A stretch of DNA of 64,000 nucleotides from NCBI RefSeq assembly GCF_002504165.1, contig NZ_CP021404.1:1054001-1118000 (forward strand). Direction: 5' to 3'. Below, piece after piece: positions 17,155-26,950 of the stretch (position 1 is the first letter of the stretch; every line of letters starts with the position of its first letter). Under the pieces are notes generated by a model. That model was not told the DNA's origin. It did no database searches and was given only the letters and a program-made list of their open reading frames with translations. The position numbers and the translations under genes were made by a program. This DNA comes from Pacificitalea manganoxidans. GTDB lineage: Bacteria > Pseudomonadota > Alphaproteobacteria > Rhodobacterales > Rhodobacteraceae.

Positions 17155-18735
17155 ATGACCACTCCCATCCCCGAACAGGACCGCGTCCTGATTTTCGACA
17201 CCACCCTGCGTGACGGCGAGCAAAGCCCCGGCGCGACGATGAGCCATGCCGAGAAGCTGGAGATCGCCCAACTGCTGGACGAGATGGGCGTCGACATCAT
17301 CGAAGCGGGCTTCCCGATTGCTTCCGAAGGTGATTTCGCCGCCGTGTCCGAGATCGCCAAGCTGAGCAAGCAGGCCACGATCTGTGGCCTCGCCCGCGCG
17401 AATTTCAAGGATATCGACCGCTGCTGGGAGGCCGTGAAGCACGCCCGCAGCCCGCGCATCCACACCTTTATCGGCACCTCGCCGCTGCATCGCGCGATCC
17501 CGAACCTGACCATGGACGAGATGGCCGACCGCATCCATGACACGGTGAGCCACGCCCGCAACCTCTGCGACAACGTGCAATGGTCGCCGATGGATGCGAC
17601 GCGGACGGAATGGGATTACCTCGCCCGGGTCGTGGAAATCGCGATCAAGGCCGGCGCCACCACGATCAACATCCCCGACACGGTGGGTTATACCGCGCCG
17701 GTGGAAAGCGCCGATCTGATCCGCCGCCTGATCGCCGAGGTGCCGGGCGCCGATGAAATCGTGTTCGCCACGCATTGTCACAACGATCTGGGCATGGCGA
17801 CGGCCAATGCGCTGGCCGCCGTCGAGGGCGGTGCGCGGCAGATCGAATGCACGATCAACGGTCTGGGCGAGCGCGCGGGCAACACCGCGCTGGAGGAGGT
17901 CGTGATGGCGCTGAAGGTGCGCAACGACATCCTGCCCTGGCACACCCGCGTCGACAGCACCAAGATCATGAACATCTCGCGCCGCGTCGCCACCGTGTCG
18001 GGCTTCCCGGTGCAGTATAACAAGGCCATCGTAGGCAAGAACGCGTTTGCCCATGAAAGCGGTATCCATCAGGACGGGATGCTGAAAAATGCCGAGACGT
18101 TCGAGATCATGCGCCCCACCGATGTGGGCCTGACCGAAACGAGCCTCGTCATGGGCAAGCATTCGGGCCGCGCCGCGCTGCGCTCCAAGCTGAAAGATCT
18201 GGGCTTTGAGCTGTCCGACAACCAGCTGCAGGATGTGTTCGTGCGGTTCAAGGCGCTCGCGGACCGCAAGAAGGAAGTCTACGACGAAGATATCGTTTCG
18301 CTGATGAGCGAAACCGCGACCGAGGGCCGGACCGACCGGCTGAAGGTGCGCTTCCTGCGGGTGATCTGCGGCACCGAGGCACCGCAATCCGCCGACCTGA
18401 CCCTGACCGTCGATGGCGAGGATCATCAGGTCACCGCGCAGGGGGACGGCCCGGTGGATGCGGTGTTCAACGCGGTCAAGAAGATCGTCCCGCATCAGGC
18501 GCGGCTGCAACTCTATCAGGTGCACGCGGTCACGGCGGGCACCGATGCGCAGGCCACGGTCAGCGTGCGGATGGAGGAAGACGGTAACATCGTCACCGGA
18601 CAGGCTGCCGATACCGATACCGTCGTCGCCTCGGCCAAGGCCTATGTCAGTGCGTTGAACCGCCTGATGGTCCGCCGCGAACGGTCGAAATCCGGCGAAG
18701 ACCTGAAGATGGTCAGCTACAAAGACGTCGTATAA
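17155..18735 (+). CDS. leuA: 2-Isopropylmalate synthase
   Basis: LeuA condenses acetyl-CoA with 2-oxoisovalerate, the committed step of leucine synthesis. The 526-residue protein has the DRE-TIM metallolyase barrel with FDTTLRDGEQSPGATM near residues 13-28 and the metal ligands in THCHNDLGMA (about 205). The subunit-linking region follows, and a C-terminal LeuA regulatory domain (about 385-510) is expected to bind leucine for feedback inhibition. It is preceded by a leucine-rich leader peptide and hairpin, so leucine probably controls expression as well as activity. A clear terminator follows. Confidence 0.97.
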   Translation: MTTPIPEQDRVLIFDTTLRDGEQSPGATMSHAEKLEIAQLLDEMGVDIIEAGFPIASEGDFAAVSEIAKLSKQATICGLARANFKDIDRCWEAVKHARSPRIHTFIGTSPLHRAIPNLTMDEMADRIHDTVSHARNLCDNVQWSPMDATRTEWDYLARVVEIAIKAGATTINIPDTVGYTAPVESADLIRRLIAEVPGADEIVFATHCHNDLGMATANALAAVEGGARQIECTINGLGERAGNTALEEVVMALKVRNDILPWHTRVDSTKIMNISRRVATVSGFPVQYNKAIVGKNAFAHESGIHQDGMLKNAETFEIMRPTDVGLTETSLVMGKHSGRAALRSKLKDLGFELSDNQLQDVFVRFKALADRKKEVYDEDIVSLMSETATEGRTDRLKVRFLRVICGTEAPQSADLTLTVDGEDHQVTAQGDGPVDAVFNAVKKIVPHQARLQLYQVHAVTAGTDAQATVSVRMEEDGNIVTGQAADTDTVVASAKAYVSALNRLMVRRERSKSGEDLKMVSYKDVV

Positions 18736-18742
18736 TGCGCGG

Positions 18743-18767
18743 GGGCGGGCCAAAAGCCCGCCCTTTT
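18743..18767 (+). terminator. Intrinsic terminator of leuA
   Basis: A perfect eight-pair stem GGGCGGGC/GCCCGCCC with loop CAAAA is followed by TTTT, starting seven bases after the leuA stop. Confidence 0.88.
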
Positions 18768-18885
18768 GTGTAATTCGGGCCAATTAACCGCGTAGAGGCA
18801 GCGCCTTTACGCGCACTGCCCCAGCGCCCGCCAGGCGCCCACGGCCCCAGGGCGGGCCAGCCCCACCGGGTTGCGCCCCCCGGTT

Positions 18886-19251
18886 TCAGTCCTTTGCGCT
18901 GTCCAGCACCGGGACAAAGCTGCCATAGATCATGCGTTTGCCATCGAACGGCATCGCGTCGGGGGACATGTCGGCAAAGACAGGGTCAGTCTCCATCGCG
19001 GCCATACAGGCGTCCGAACTTGCCTTGTCCGGCCACTCGATCCACGAAAACACGATAGCTTCGCCCTCGGCGCGCTGAACCGCCATAGGGAAAGACGTGA
19101 GCTTGCCGTCGGGCACGTCGTCCTCCCAGCTTTCGACCATGCGCAACGCGCCGTAACGCTGAAACGCGGACCACGATTTGCGGGCGAAATCGATGTAGCT
19201 TTGCTTGTTGTCATGCGGCACGGCCGCGACAAAACCGCTGATATAGGACAT
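18886..19251 (-). CDS. DUF1428 family protein (YbaA-like)
   Basis: The 121-residue protein matches DUF1428 over its whole length, a dimeric alpha-beta-barrel-like family of unknown function. Diagnostic blocks are SYISGFVAAVPHDNKQSY at the N-terminus, VFSWIEWPDKASSD in the middle and MPFDGKRMIYGSFVPVLD at the C-terminus. The start at 19251 is fixed by GGAGGAAG six bases upstream; an in-frame upstream start at 19308 is rejected. It follows hisA on the same strand, about 70 bp after its stop. Confidence 0.88.
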   Translation of the reverse strand: MSYISGFVAAVPHDNKQSYIDFARKSWSAFQRYGALRMVESWEDDVPDGKLTSFPMAVQRAEGEAIVFSWIEWPDKASSDACMAAMETDPVFADMSPDAMPFDGKRMIYGSFVPVLDSAKD

Positions 19252-19321
19252 GGCACTTCCTCCGGGGTTACCTTTGGGAAGTGTGGCGCTGATCCAGCGG
19301 GCGCGCAACCGTGCGCAGGCG

Positions 19322-20044
19322 TTAGCCCTTCAGCGTGGACAGCGCGGTGGCAAGATCCAGCGCGCCGTCATAAAGCGCCCGTCCCGAGATCGCACCGTTC
19401 AGCCCCGCCCCGCAATCGCGCAGCGCGATAAGGTCATCGAGCGACGACACCCCACCCGACGCAATCACCGGGATCGATACCGCCCGCGCCAGCGCAGCCG
19501 TCGCCTCGATATTAGGGCCCTGCATGGCGCCATCACGGTTGATGTCGGTATAAATGATGGCCGCGATGCCAGCGTCTTCGAACTGGCGGGCAAGGTCCGT
19601 GACCTCGACATCCGTTTCCTCCGCCCAGCCACGGGTGGCCACCTTGCCGTTGCGCGCATCCAGACCGACCGCAACCTGACCGGGGAACACGCGCGCTGCC
19701 TCGCGCACCAGATCGGGATTTTCGACCGCAACGGTGCCAAGGATAACGCGGGCAAGACCCTTTTCCAGCCAGCCGCCGATCGTTTCCATGTCGCGGATGC
19801 CGCCGCCCAATTGCACGGGCACGTTGACCGCCGACAGGATCGCCTCGACCGCCGCGCCATTGACCGGGCGCCCGGCGAACGCGCCGTTCAGATCGACCAG
19901 ATGCAGCCATTCGCACCCTGCCTCGACAAAGCTGCGCGCCTGCGCTGCGGGATCGTCGCCAAACACCGTGGCCTTCTCCATGTCGCCTTTCAGCAGGCGC
20001 ACGCATTGGCCGTCCTTCAGGTCGATGGCGGGGTAGAGGATCAT
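19322..20044 (-). CDS. hisA: Phosphoribosyl-formimino-AICAR isomerase HisA
   Basis: HisA performs the Amadori isomerisation of ProFAR to PRFAR, the fourth step of histidine synthesis. The 240-residue TIM-barrel starts [17 protein letters not shown] with catalytic Asp8. The second catalytic Asp lies in [12 protein letters not shown], and GGVSSLDD is the C-terminal phosphate loop. ATG 20044 is chosen; the in-frame extension to 20401 runs antisense through the DUF2147 gene. hisF, usually adjacent to hisA, is not in the window. hisA is separated from hisH-hisB by a gene on the opposite strand, so it probably has its own promoter. Confidence 0.95.
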   Translation of the reverse strand: MILYPAIDLKDGQCVRLLKGDMEKATVFGDDPAAQARSFVEAGCEWLHLVDLNGAFAGRPVNGAAVEAILSAVNVPVQLGGGIRDMETIGGWLEKGLARVILGTVAVENPDLVREAARVFPGQVAVGLDARNGKVATRGWAEETDVEVTDLARQFEDAGIAAIIYTDINRDGAMQGPNIEATAALARAVSIPVIASGGVSSLDDLIALRDCGAGLNGAISGRALYDGALDLATALSTLKG

Positions 20045-20191
20045 GGCGCGGTCTCCGGCATTTGGTGTCTGGCGCCTTGTGCAACGGATGGCGGCGCGGG
20101 GCAAGCGAGCCTGCGACGCGACGTTCCGCTTGCCCGGTGCGGGTGCGTGGCGCGAGGATCGACCATCGCAGGATTTGGGAGGAGAATGGCG

Positions 20192-20587
20192 ATGAAACGA
20201 TTTCTGGCAGCCGCCGGCACGGCGTTGGCCCTGACCGTGGCGGGCCCCGCACTGGCACAGGACCTGGCAGGCACCTACCAGACCCAGCTGAACGACGACG
20301 GCAATTTCGCGCATGTGCGCTTTGCCCCCTGCGGTCAGGCGTGGTGCGGGACGATGGTGCGGTCCTTCAACCGGCAGGGCCAGCCGATCGAAAGCCCGCA
20401 TACCGGGCGCGCGCTGGTCTGGGACATGGTCCCCGCAGGTGGCGGAGCCTATAAAAGCGGTAAGATCTGGGATCCCGGCGCGGATAAGACCTACCGCTCG
20501 AAGATGCAGCTTGAAGGCAACATGCTGAAAGTGTCGGGCTGCATCGGTCCGATCTGCAAAAGCCAGAGCTGGAAGAAGGTCAACTGA
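20192..20587 (+). CDS. Exported DUF2147 family protein
   Basis: The 131-residue protein begins with a classic signal peptide ([23 protein letters not shown], cleavage probably after ALA). The mature part matches DUF2147, a small periplasmic beta-barrel family: W-D-P-G-x-D-K-T-Y style repeats ([17 protein letters not shown]) and two Cys pairs ([18 protein letters not shown]). GGGAGGAG at 20177-20184 sits seven bases before ATG 20192 and too close to the ATG at 20186, so 20192 is chosen. It lies on the plus strand inside the minus-strand his cluster. Confidence 0.85.
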   Translation: MKRFLAAAGTALALTVAGPALAQDLAGTYQTQLNDDGNFAHVRFAPCGQAWCGTMVRSFNRQGQPIESPHTGRALVWDMVPAGGGAYKSGKIWDPGADKTYRSKMQLEGNMLKVSGCIGPICKSQSWKKVN

Positions 20588-20674
20588 CCTTGCTCAGGGG
20601 CCGGGCCCGCGGGCCCGGTCCGTTTCGTTTTGCGACCGCGGCCCGCTGCATGACCCCGGTCGTCTGCCAGCGCC

Positions 20675-21313
20675 CTAGGGCGCCCAGCTCAGGAAATTCC
20701 CGATCAGCTTTAGCCCGGCGGACTGGCTTTTCTCCGGGTGGAACTGCGTGCCGATCATGGTGTCGCGGCCGATAATGGCGGTGACATCGGTGCCGTAATC
20801 CACATGCGCCAGCCGTTCTTCGGGGCGGGCCACGCGGAAGTGGTAGGAATGCACGAAATAGGCATGATCGCCGGTCTGCACCCCGTCCAGAATGGGGTGG
20901 GAGCCGGTGACGATCAGGTCGTTCCAGCCCATATGCGGCACTTTCAAACGGTCATCGCCGGGTTCTATTTCCACCACGTCGCCCGCGATCCAGCCCAGCC
21001 CGTCCACCTCGCGGTATTCGTGCCCACGCGACGCCATGAGCTGCATGCCGACGCAAATGCCCAGAAACGGGCGGGCTTTCACCTCCACCGCTTCGACCAG
21101 CGCTTCGAAAAGGCCGGTGCGATCAACGAGAGCGTCCCGACAGGCGGGGAAGGCCCCGTCACCGGGCAGCACGATGCGATCGGCGCGGGCGACATCCTCG
21201 GGCGAGGAGGACACGATCACCTCGCCGCCATCCACCTCGCGGGCCATGCGCTGAAACGCCTTCTCGGCGGAGTGCAGATTGCCGCTGTCGTAATCGATCA
21301 GAACCGTCAGCAT
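20675..21313 (-). CDS. hisH: Imidazole glycerol phosphate synthase, glutaminase subunit HisH
   Basis: HisH hydrolyses glutamine and channels ammonia to HisF, which makes IGP and AICAR. The 212-residue protein is a class I glutamine amidotransferase with nucleophile Cys87 in GICVGMQLMA; the His-x-Glu pair appears in GTQFHPEKSQ near the C-terminus. Its ATG (21311-21313) overlaps the hisB TGA by one base (TGATG), so the two are translationally coupled. The partner hisF lies outside the window. Confidence 0.95.
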   Translation of the reverse strand: MLTVLIDYDSGNLHSAEKAFQRMAREVDGGEVIVSSSPEDVARADRIVLPGDGAFPACRDALVDRTGLFEALVEAVEVKARPFLGICVGMQLMASRGHEYREVDGLGWIAGDVVEIEPGDDRLKVPHMGWNDLIVTGSHPILDGVQTGDHAYFVHSYHFRVARPEERLAHVDYGTDVTAIIGRDTMIGTQFHPEKSQSAGLKLIGNFLSWAP

Positions 21314-21900
21314 CACAGCGCACCCTTGGTCGATGGAATCGCGTCCGATTTGCGGGGGTCGGTCTCGACCGCTTCGCGCAGGGCGCGGGCCACGGATTTG
21401 AACGCGGCTTCGGCAATGTGGTGGCTGTTGAACCCGTGCAGGGCGTCGATATGCAGCGTGATGCCGCCATGCGTGGCCAGCGCCTGAAAGAATTCGCGCA
21501 CCAGTTCGGTGTCGAATGTGCCGATTTTCGGCGTGGGCAGCAGCACGTTCCACACCAGATAGGGCCGCCCGGACAGATCCAGCGCCGTGCGGACCAGCGC
21601 GTCATCCATCGGCAGCAGGCAGGCGCCGTAGCGGCGGATGCCGCGCTTGTCGCCTAAGGCCTGCGTCAGCGCCTGACCCAGCGCGATGCCCACATCCTCC
21701 ACCGTGTGGTGATCGTCGATATGCAGATCGCCCTCGCAGCGCACGGTCATGTCGATCAGGGCGTGGCGCGACAGCTGATCGAGCATGTGATCGAAGAAGC
21801 CGACCCCGGTGCGGTTGTCATAGCTGCCGGTGCCGTCGAGGTCGATTTCGACGCTGATATCGGTCTCGGCGGTTTTGCGGGTGATGCTGGCGCGGCGCAT
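21313..21900 (-). CDS. hisB: Imidazoleglycerol-phosphate dehydratase HisB
   Basis: HisB dehydrates IGP to imidazole acetol phosphate. The 195-residue length shows the monofunctional form, without the histidinol-phosphatase domain of enterobacterial HisB. The metal-binding repeats are clear: [12 protein letters not shown] and [20 protein letters not shown] in the first half, HGGITLHI and [14 protein letters not shown] in the second. ATG 21900 follows AAAGGAGCC. The gene heads the hisB-hisH pair and is divergent from the alpha/beta hydrolase. Confidence 0.95.
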   Translation of the reverse strand: MRRASITRKTAETDISVEIDLDGTGSYDNRTGVGFFDHMLDQLSRHALIDMTVRCEGDLHIDDHHTVEDVGIALGQALTQALGDKRGIRRYGACLLPMDDALVRTALDLSGRPYLVWNVLLPTPKIGTFDTELVREFFQALATHGGITLHIDALHGFNSHHIAEAAFKSVARALREAVETDPRKSDAIPSTKGAL

Positions 21901-22066
21901 GGCGGCTCCTTTCGACATGCCCGGATCGGGCTCGGGCGCCTGTATAGGGCGCGCGTCCTGCCGGGAAAAGGGGGCGTGCGTCGCAGCCGGGCTCCTGTCG
22001 CCGTGATGGAACAGGCGGCACCGGGGGCGGGTTGGGATGACGAAACTTTCCAAGGAAGGACACCCT

Positions 22067-22891
22067 ATGCCAATGATCGAAGCGATCGACCGCACGAAGA
22101 TCCATGTCAGGGACTGGGGGCCGGCGGAGGCGCGTCCGCTGGTGCTAATCCACGGCTGGCCGCTCAATGCCGACAGTTGGGAATATCAGGCGGTGCGGCT
22201 GGCCGAGGCGGGGCACCGAGTGGTGGCCTATGACCGGCGCGGCTTTGGCCGGTCCGAACAGCCGTTTACAGGCTATGACTACGACACGATGTCGGACGAT
22301 CTGGCCACCGTCATGGCCGCGCTGGATCTGAAGGAGGCCACGCTGGCGGGGTTTTCGATGGGCGGCGGTGAGGTCGCCCGCTACATGTCCCGCCACGAAG
22401 GGGAGCGCGTCGCGAAAACGATGCTGATTTCTTCCGTTGTGCCCTTCATGCTCGATACCGACGATCACGACGGCGTGCCGCAGAAGGTCTTCGACGGGAT
22501 CAAGGACGGCTTGCGCAAGGATCGCCCGGAGTTTCTGTCGGAGTTCTTCAAGACGTTCTACGGGCAGGGCACCAAGAAGGGCGGCGTGTCCGACGGCGTG
22601 CTGCATTGGTCCCTGATGATGGCAATGCAAGCCAGCCCCAAGGCGACACTCGATTGTGTCGATGCGTTCGGCACCACCGATTTCCGTCCCGACCTCGACG
22701 CCTTCGATGTGCCGACGCTGGTGGTGCATGGCACGGCGGATGAGACCGTGCCCATCGATCCGTCGGGCCGCGCCGCCGCCGAGGCGATCCGCGATGCGGA
22801 ATTGAAGGAATATGACGGTGCGCCCCACGGCCTGACCGCGACCCATGCCGATCAGCTGTTTCAAGACATGCTGGAATTCCACGAAAGCTGA
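22067..22891 (+). CDS. Alpha/beta hydrolase (non-heme chloroperoxidase/esterase type)
   Basis: The 274-residue protein is an alpha/beta hydrolase resembling cofactor-free haloperoxidases and arylesterases. The oxyanion block is [16 protein letters not shown], the nucleophile elbow GFSMGG carries Ser97, the acid lies in [13 protein letters not shown] (about 225-237) and the base in [11 protein letters not shown]. Family members hydrolyse esters in vivo; the chloroperoxidase name reflects side activity. GGAAGGA seven bases before ATG 22067 sets the start. It is monocistronic and ends in a clear terminator. Confidence 0.88.
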   Translation: MPMIEAIDRTKIHVRDWGPAEARPLVLIHGWPLNADSWEYQAVRLAEAGHRVVAYDRRGFGRSEQPFTGYDYDTMSDDLATVMAALDLKEATLAGFSMGGGEVARYMSRHEGERVAKTMLISSVVPFMLDTDDHDGVPQKVFDGIKDGLRKDRPEFLSEFFKTFYGQGTKKGGVSDGVLHWSLMMAMQASPKATLDCVDAFGTTDFRPDLDAFDVPTLVVHGTADETVPIDPSGRAAAEAIRDAELKEYDGAPHGLTATHADQLFQDMLEFHES

Positions 22892-22918
22892 GCCACAGGG
22901 GCCAGTCTGCGAAACGCG

Positions 22919-22947
22919 AAAGGGCCGGTCAAAAGACCGGCCCTTTT
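22919..22947. terminator. Bidirectional intrinsic terminator
   Basis: A perfect nine-pair stem GGGCCGGTC/GACCGGCCC with loop AAAA is flanked by AAA and TTTT, so it can terminate both the plus-strand hydrolase and the minus-strand tRNA transcript. Confidence 0.85.
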
Positions 22948-22973
22948 CACATCCGTCTCGTGAGAGAGGAAAT

Positions 22974-23048
22974 TGGAGCGGGCGAGGCGATTCGAACGCC
23001 CGACCCTTACCTTGGCAAGGTAATGCTCTACCCCTGAGCTACGCCCGC
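22974..23048 (-). tRNA. tRNA-Gly(GCC), copy 1
   Basis: The 75-nt gene, including an encoded CCA end, folds into a cloverleaf: acceptor GCGGGCG/CGCCCGC, D-arm GCTC/GAGC, anticodon loop TTGCCAA with anticodon GCC, and T-loop TTCGAAT. It is identical to the second copy 209 bp away. A weak own promoter is possible (TTGTGC, 17 bp, TAGCAC on the minus strand in the spacer). Confidence 0.97.
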
Positions 23049-23182
23049 TTCCTTGGGTGGGTGCGTGCTACCGGATCGCGGTGTCCGGCACAAGCCCCTT
23101 TTTCGTGTCATCGTCGTCCCGTCAGCGATCTGCAAAATACCGGGGTAGGTATTCAACGTATTGATCTGAAAGGAGGGCCCAT

Positions 23183-23257
23183 TGGAGCGGGCGAGGCGAT
23201 TCGAACGCCCGACCCTTACCTTGGCAAGGTAATGCTCTACCCCTGAGCTACGCCCGC
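23183..23257 (-). tRNA. tRNA-Gly(GCC), copy 2
   Basis: Identical to copy 1 over all 75 nt, including CCA, and also sharing about ten bases of 5' flank (CACCCAAGGAA on the minus strand). It is upstream in the probable tandem transcription unit and has a recognisable promoter at 23274-23302. Confidence 0.97.
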
Positions 23258-23273
23258 TTCCTTGGGTGAGGGG

Positions 23274-23302
23274 GATTTATGAAAACCACGCGGAGGCTGC
23301 AA
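23274..23302 (-). promoter_or_regulatory. Sigma-70-type promoter of the tRNA-Gly pair
   Basis: On the minus strand TTGCAG (23302-23297) and TAAATC (23279-23274) are separated by 17 bp. Initiation would fall near 23267, about ten bases before the tRNA 5' end. Confidence 0.6.
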
Positions 23303-23473
23303 GAGGAAATCCGGACTGAGGCCGAAAAATATGCCTGACTTTGGGTGAAGTCGGCTGTTCCCCGCCATCGCGTATCTTAGGCCTCGCGCGTGGGGGCAGC
23401 AGGTTGCAGAGCGGCGCGGCTGAACAGCCCGTGTCATACAGTCCGCACGCGGTGCATGCTGCGAAAGAGCAAC

Positions 23474-23499
23474 GCGCCCCGCCGGATCGGGCGGGGCGC
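23474..23499 (-). terminator. Hairpin after pyc
   Basis: Perfect ten-base arms GCGCCCCGCC/GGCGGGGCGC with a six-base loop lie eight bases beyond the pyc stop. No T-run follows on the minus strand. Confidence 0.6.
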
Positions 23500-23506
23500 A
23501 TTAGGA

Positions 23507-26500
23507 TCACTCGAATTCGACCAGCAGGTCTTTCGCGTCGATCTGGTCGCCGGGTTTGACGTGAACCGCCTTCACCGTGGCTGCGCGTTCGGCGTGGATG
23601 CCGGTTTCCATCTTCATCGCTTCGATGGTCAGCAGCATGTCGCCTTCGCCCACCTTCTGACCGGGCTGAACCCCGACCGAGGCGACGGAGCCGGGCATCG
23701 GCGCGCCCACATGGGAGGGATTGCCGATCTCGGCCTTCGGATTGGCCTGTTTCGTGGCTGCGACGTGCCGGTTCGGCACGCGAATCACGCGGGGCTGGCC
23801 GTTGAGTTCAAAGAACACCTTCACCTCGCCCCGGTCATCGGTCTCGCCGATGGCCTGACAGCGGATGACGAGCGTCTTGCCGGGGTCGATCTCGGCTTCG
23901 ATCTCCTCGCCATCTTCCATCCCGTAGAAGAACGCATGCGTCGGCAGCGTCCGCACCGGGCCGTATTCCAGATGCCGGGTCATGTAGTCCGAGAACACTT
24001 TGGGATACATCAGGTAGCCGTTCAGATCCTCGCCGTCGATTTCGGTTTCGGGGAACTTCTCCTGCAATTCCTGCCGGGTGGCGTCCAGATCGACGGGGGG
24101 AAGATGCTTGCCCGGACGGTCGGTCATGGGCTTCTCGCCCTTCAGGATTTTCTTCTGCAGCGCCTTGGGCCATCCGCCCGGCGGCTGACCCAGATTGCCC
24201 TTCATCATGTCGATCACCGAATCCGGGAAGGACACGTCCTTCTTCGGATCTTCGACATCGGCGCGGGTCAGGCCTTGGCTCACCATCATCAGGGCCATGT
24301 CGCCCACGACTTTCGACGACGGGGTGACCTTCACGATATCGCCGAACATCTGGTTCACCTCGGCATACATATGGGCCACGTCGTGCCAACGCTCCTCCAG
24401 ACCCAGCGACCGGGCCTGCGTCTTGAGGTTGGTGAATTGCCCGCCGGGCATTTCGTGGAGATACACCTCCGAGGCCGGGGCCTGCATGCTCGATTCGAAC
24501 GCGGCATATTGCAGGCGGACCGCTTCCCAGTAGTCCGAGATCTGGCGGACCTGCTCGATGTCGATGCCGGTGTCACGCTCGGTATGGGCCAGCGCCTCGA
24601 CGATGGAGCCGAAGGTCGGCTGCGAGGTGTTGCCCGACAGCGCGTCCATTGCCACATCGGCGGCGTCCACCCCGGCCTCGGCGGCGGCAAGGATCGTCGC
24701 CCCGGCGATGCCCGACGTGTCATGGGTGTGGAAGTGGATCGGCAGGCCGACCTCTTCCTTCAGGGCCTTCACCAGCAACCGCGCGCCTGCGGGCTTCAGC
24801 AGACCGGCCATGTCCTTCAGGCCCAGCACATGCGCGCCTGCGGCCTTCAGATCCTTACCCATGCCGACATAGTAGGCGAGGTCGTATTTGGCGCGGGCCG
24901 GGTCCAGCAGATCGCCGGTAAAGCAGATCGTGCCTTCGCAGACCTTGCCGCTTTCGATCACGGCATCCATCGCGACGCGCATGTTTTCGACCCAGTTGAG
25001 GCTGTCGAACACGCGGAACACGTCAACGCCGCTTTCGGCGGCCTGAGTGACGAAGCTCTGGACCACATTGTCGGGATAGTTGGTGTAACCGACCCCGTTG
25101 GAGGCGCGCAGCAGCATCTGCGTCATCAGGTTGGGCATGCGTTCCCGCAGGTCGCGCAGCCGCTGCCACGGGCATTCCTGCAAGAAGCGGTAGGCCACGT
25201 CAAAGGTCGCGCCGCCCCAGCATTCAACCGACAGAAGTTGCGGCAGGTTGGCGGCATAGGCGGGCGCGATCTTGATCATGTCGATCGACCGCATCCGCGT
25301 GGCCAGCAGCGACTGATGCCCGTCGCGCATGGTGGTGTCGGTCAGCAGCAACTGCTTTTGCGCCAGCATCCAATCGGCCACCGCCTGCGGACCTTCGCGC
25401 TCCAGCAGGGTGCGGCTGCCGGCGGGGGGCTCGGCGGTCAGCAGATCGGGCAGGCGCGGGGGTTTGGCCTCTGCCGGCGGCTGGGCGCGGCCCTGCGTTT
25501 CGGGATGCCCGTTGACGGTGATGTCGGCAAGATAGGTCAAGATCTTCGTCGCCCGGTCGCGGCGTTTCTTGAAATCGAAGAGGTCCGGCGTCTGGTCGAT
25601 GAATTTGGTGTGGTATTCGTTGTTGAGGAAGGTCGGGTGCTTCAACAGGTTGATAACGAAATCGATATTCGTCGCCACGCCCCGGATGCGGAATTCGCGC
25701 AGCGCGCGGTCCATGCGTGCAATCGCAGCTTCGGGGGTGGGGGCCCATGCGGTGATCTTGGTCAGCAGGCTGTCATAATAGCGGGTGATGACCGCGCCGG
25801 AATAGGCCGTGCCGCCATCCAGCCGGATGCCCATACCGGTGGCCGATCGATAGGTGGTGATGCGCCCGTAATCGGGGATGAAGTTGTTGGTGGGGTCTTC
25901 GGTCGTGACCCGGCACTGAACCGCGTGGCCCGACAGTTCCACATCATATTGCGAGGCAACGCCGGTGGCCTCGGTCAGGGACTTGCCCTCGGCGATCAGG
26001 ATCTGCGCGCGCACGATGTCGATCCCGGTGACTTCCTCCGTCACGGTATGCTCGACCTGCACGCGCGGGTTCACCTCGATGAAGTAGAATTCGCCCGAAT
26101 CCATATCCATCAGAAATTCGACGGTGCCTGCGCATTCGTAATTCACATGCTCGCAAATCTTTTTGCCGAGGTTGCACAGCTTCTCGCGCTGGGCGGGCGA
26201 CAGATAGGGGGCAGGGGCGCGTTCCACGACTTTCTGGTTGCGGCGCTGGACCGAACAGTCACGTTCCCACAGGTGGTAGATGTTGCCGTGGCTGTCGCCA
26301 AGGATCTGCACCTCCACATGGCGGGCGCGGGTGATCATCTTCTCCAGATAGCCTTCGCCATTGCCAAACGCGGCCTCGGCCTCGCGGCGGCCTTCCAGAA
26401 CCTTCTCCTCAAGCTCCTCCGGCTTCAGGATCGGGCGCATACCGCGACCGCCGCCGCCCCAGCTGGCCTTCAGCATCAGGGGGTAGCCGACGGCCTCCGC

Positions 26501-26950
26501 TTCGGCGCGGATGGCGTCCATGTCATCGCCCAGCACTGCGGTCGCGGGGATCACCGGCACGCCCGCCTCAATGGCCACGCGCCGTGCGCTGGCCTTGTCC
26601 CCCAGCGCGCGCATCGTTTCCGCCTTCGGACCGATAAAGGTGATGCCGTTAGCGGCGCAGGCCTCCACGAAATCAGGGTTTTCGGACAGCAGCCCGTAGC
26701 CGGGATGGATCGCGTCCGCTCCGGCCATCTTGGCCACGCGGATCATTTCATCGATGGACAGATAGGCCGCGACAGGGCCCATGCCTTCGCCGATCAGATA
26801 GGCTTCGTCCGCCTTGAAGCGGTGCAGGCACAGCTTGTCCTCTTCGGCATAGACGGCGACCGTCTTCTTGCCCATCTCGTTGGCGGCGCGCATCACGCGA
26901 ATGGCGATTTCGCCGCGGTTGGCGACGAGGATCTTGCTGAACTCTGCCAT
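23507..26950 (-). CDS. pyc: Pyruvate carboxylase
   Basis: Pyc carboxylates pyruvate to oxaloacetate using ATP, bicarbonate and biotin, an anaplerotic reaction. The single 1147-residue chain has all domains in order: biotin carboxylase (1-450; ATP loop KASWGGGGRGMR; EVNPRVQVEHTVTE), carboxyltransferase barrel (about 530-800; TDTTMRDGHQSLLATRMR; HFHTHDTSG), the conserved carboxylase domain (about 820-1020), and the C-terminal biotin carrier domain with the biotinylated Lys in EAMKMET. ATG 26950 is preceded by GGAAGGAAA and matches the family start; the in-frame extension to 27187 is discarded. A 1205-residue antisense frame over it is a composition artefact. Confidence 0.97.
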   Translation of the reverse strand: MAEFSKILVANRGEIAIRVMRAANEMGKKTVAVYAEEDKLCLHRFKADEAYLIGEGMGPVAAYLSIDEMIRVAKMAGADAIHPGYGLLSENPDFVEACAANGITFIGPKAETMRALGDKASARRVAIEAGVPVIPATAVLGDDMDAIRAEAEAVGYPLMLKASWGGGGRGMRPILKPEELEEKVLEGRREAEAAFGNGEGYLEKMITRARHVEVQILGDSHGNIYHLWERDCSVQRRNQKVVERAPAPYLSPAQREKLCNLGKKICEHVNYECAGTVEFLMDMDSGEFYFIEVNPRVQVEHTVTEEVTGIDIVRAQILIAEGKSLTEATGVASQYDVELSGHAVQCRVTTEDPTNNFIPDYGRITTYRSATGMGIRLDGGTAYSGAVITRYYDSLLTKITAWAPTPEAAIARMDRALREFRIRGVATNIDFVINLLKHPTFLNNEYHTKFIDQTPDLFDFKKRRDRATKILTYLADITVNGHPETQGRAQPPAEAKPPRLPDLLTAEPPAGSRTLLEREGPQAVADWMLAQKQLLLTDTTMRDGHQSLLATRMRSIDMIKIAPAYAANLPQLLSVECWGGATFDVAYRFLQECPWQRLRDLRERMPNLMTQMLLRASNGVGYTNYPDNVVQSFVTQAAESGVDVFRVFDSLNWVENMRVAMDAVIESGKVCEGTICFTGDLLDPARAKYDLAYYVGMGKDLKAAGAHVLGLKDMAGLLKPAGARLLVKALKEEVGLPIHFHTHDTSGIAGATILAAAEAGVDAADVAMDALSGNTSQPTFGSIVEALAHTERDTGIDIEQVRQISDYWEAVRLQYAAFESSMQAPASEVYLHEMPGGQFTNLKTQARSLGLEERWHDVAHMYAEVNQMFGDIVKVTPSSKVVGDMALMMVSQGLTRADVEDPKKDVSFPDSVIDMMKGNLGQPPGGWPKALQKKILKGEKPMTDRPGKHLPPVDLDATRQELQEKFPETEIDGEDLNGYLMYPKVFSDYMTRHLEYGPVRTLPTHAFFYGMEDGEEIEAEIDPGKTLVIRCQAIGETDDRGEVKVFFELNGQPRVIRVPNRHVAATKQANPKAEIGNPSHVGAPMPGSVASVGVQPGQKVGEGDMLLTIEAMKMETGIHAERAATVKAVHVKPGDQIDAKDLLVEFE

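Noticed and set aside
21901-22066. Histidine-rich leader peptide upstream of hisB
   Set aside because: No short frame with a His codon run is present in the gap between hisB and the divergent hydrolase.
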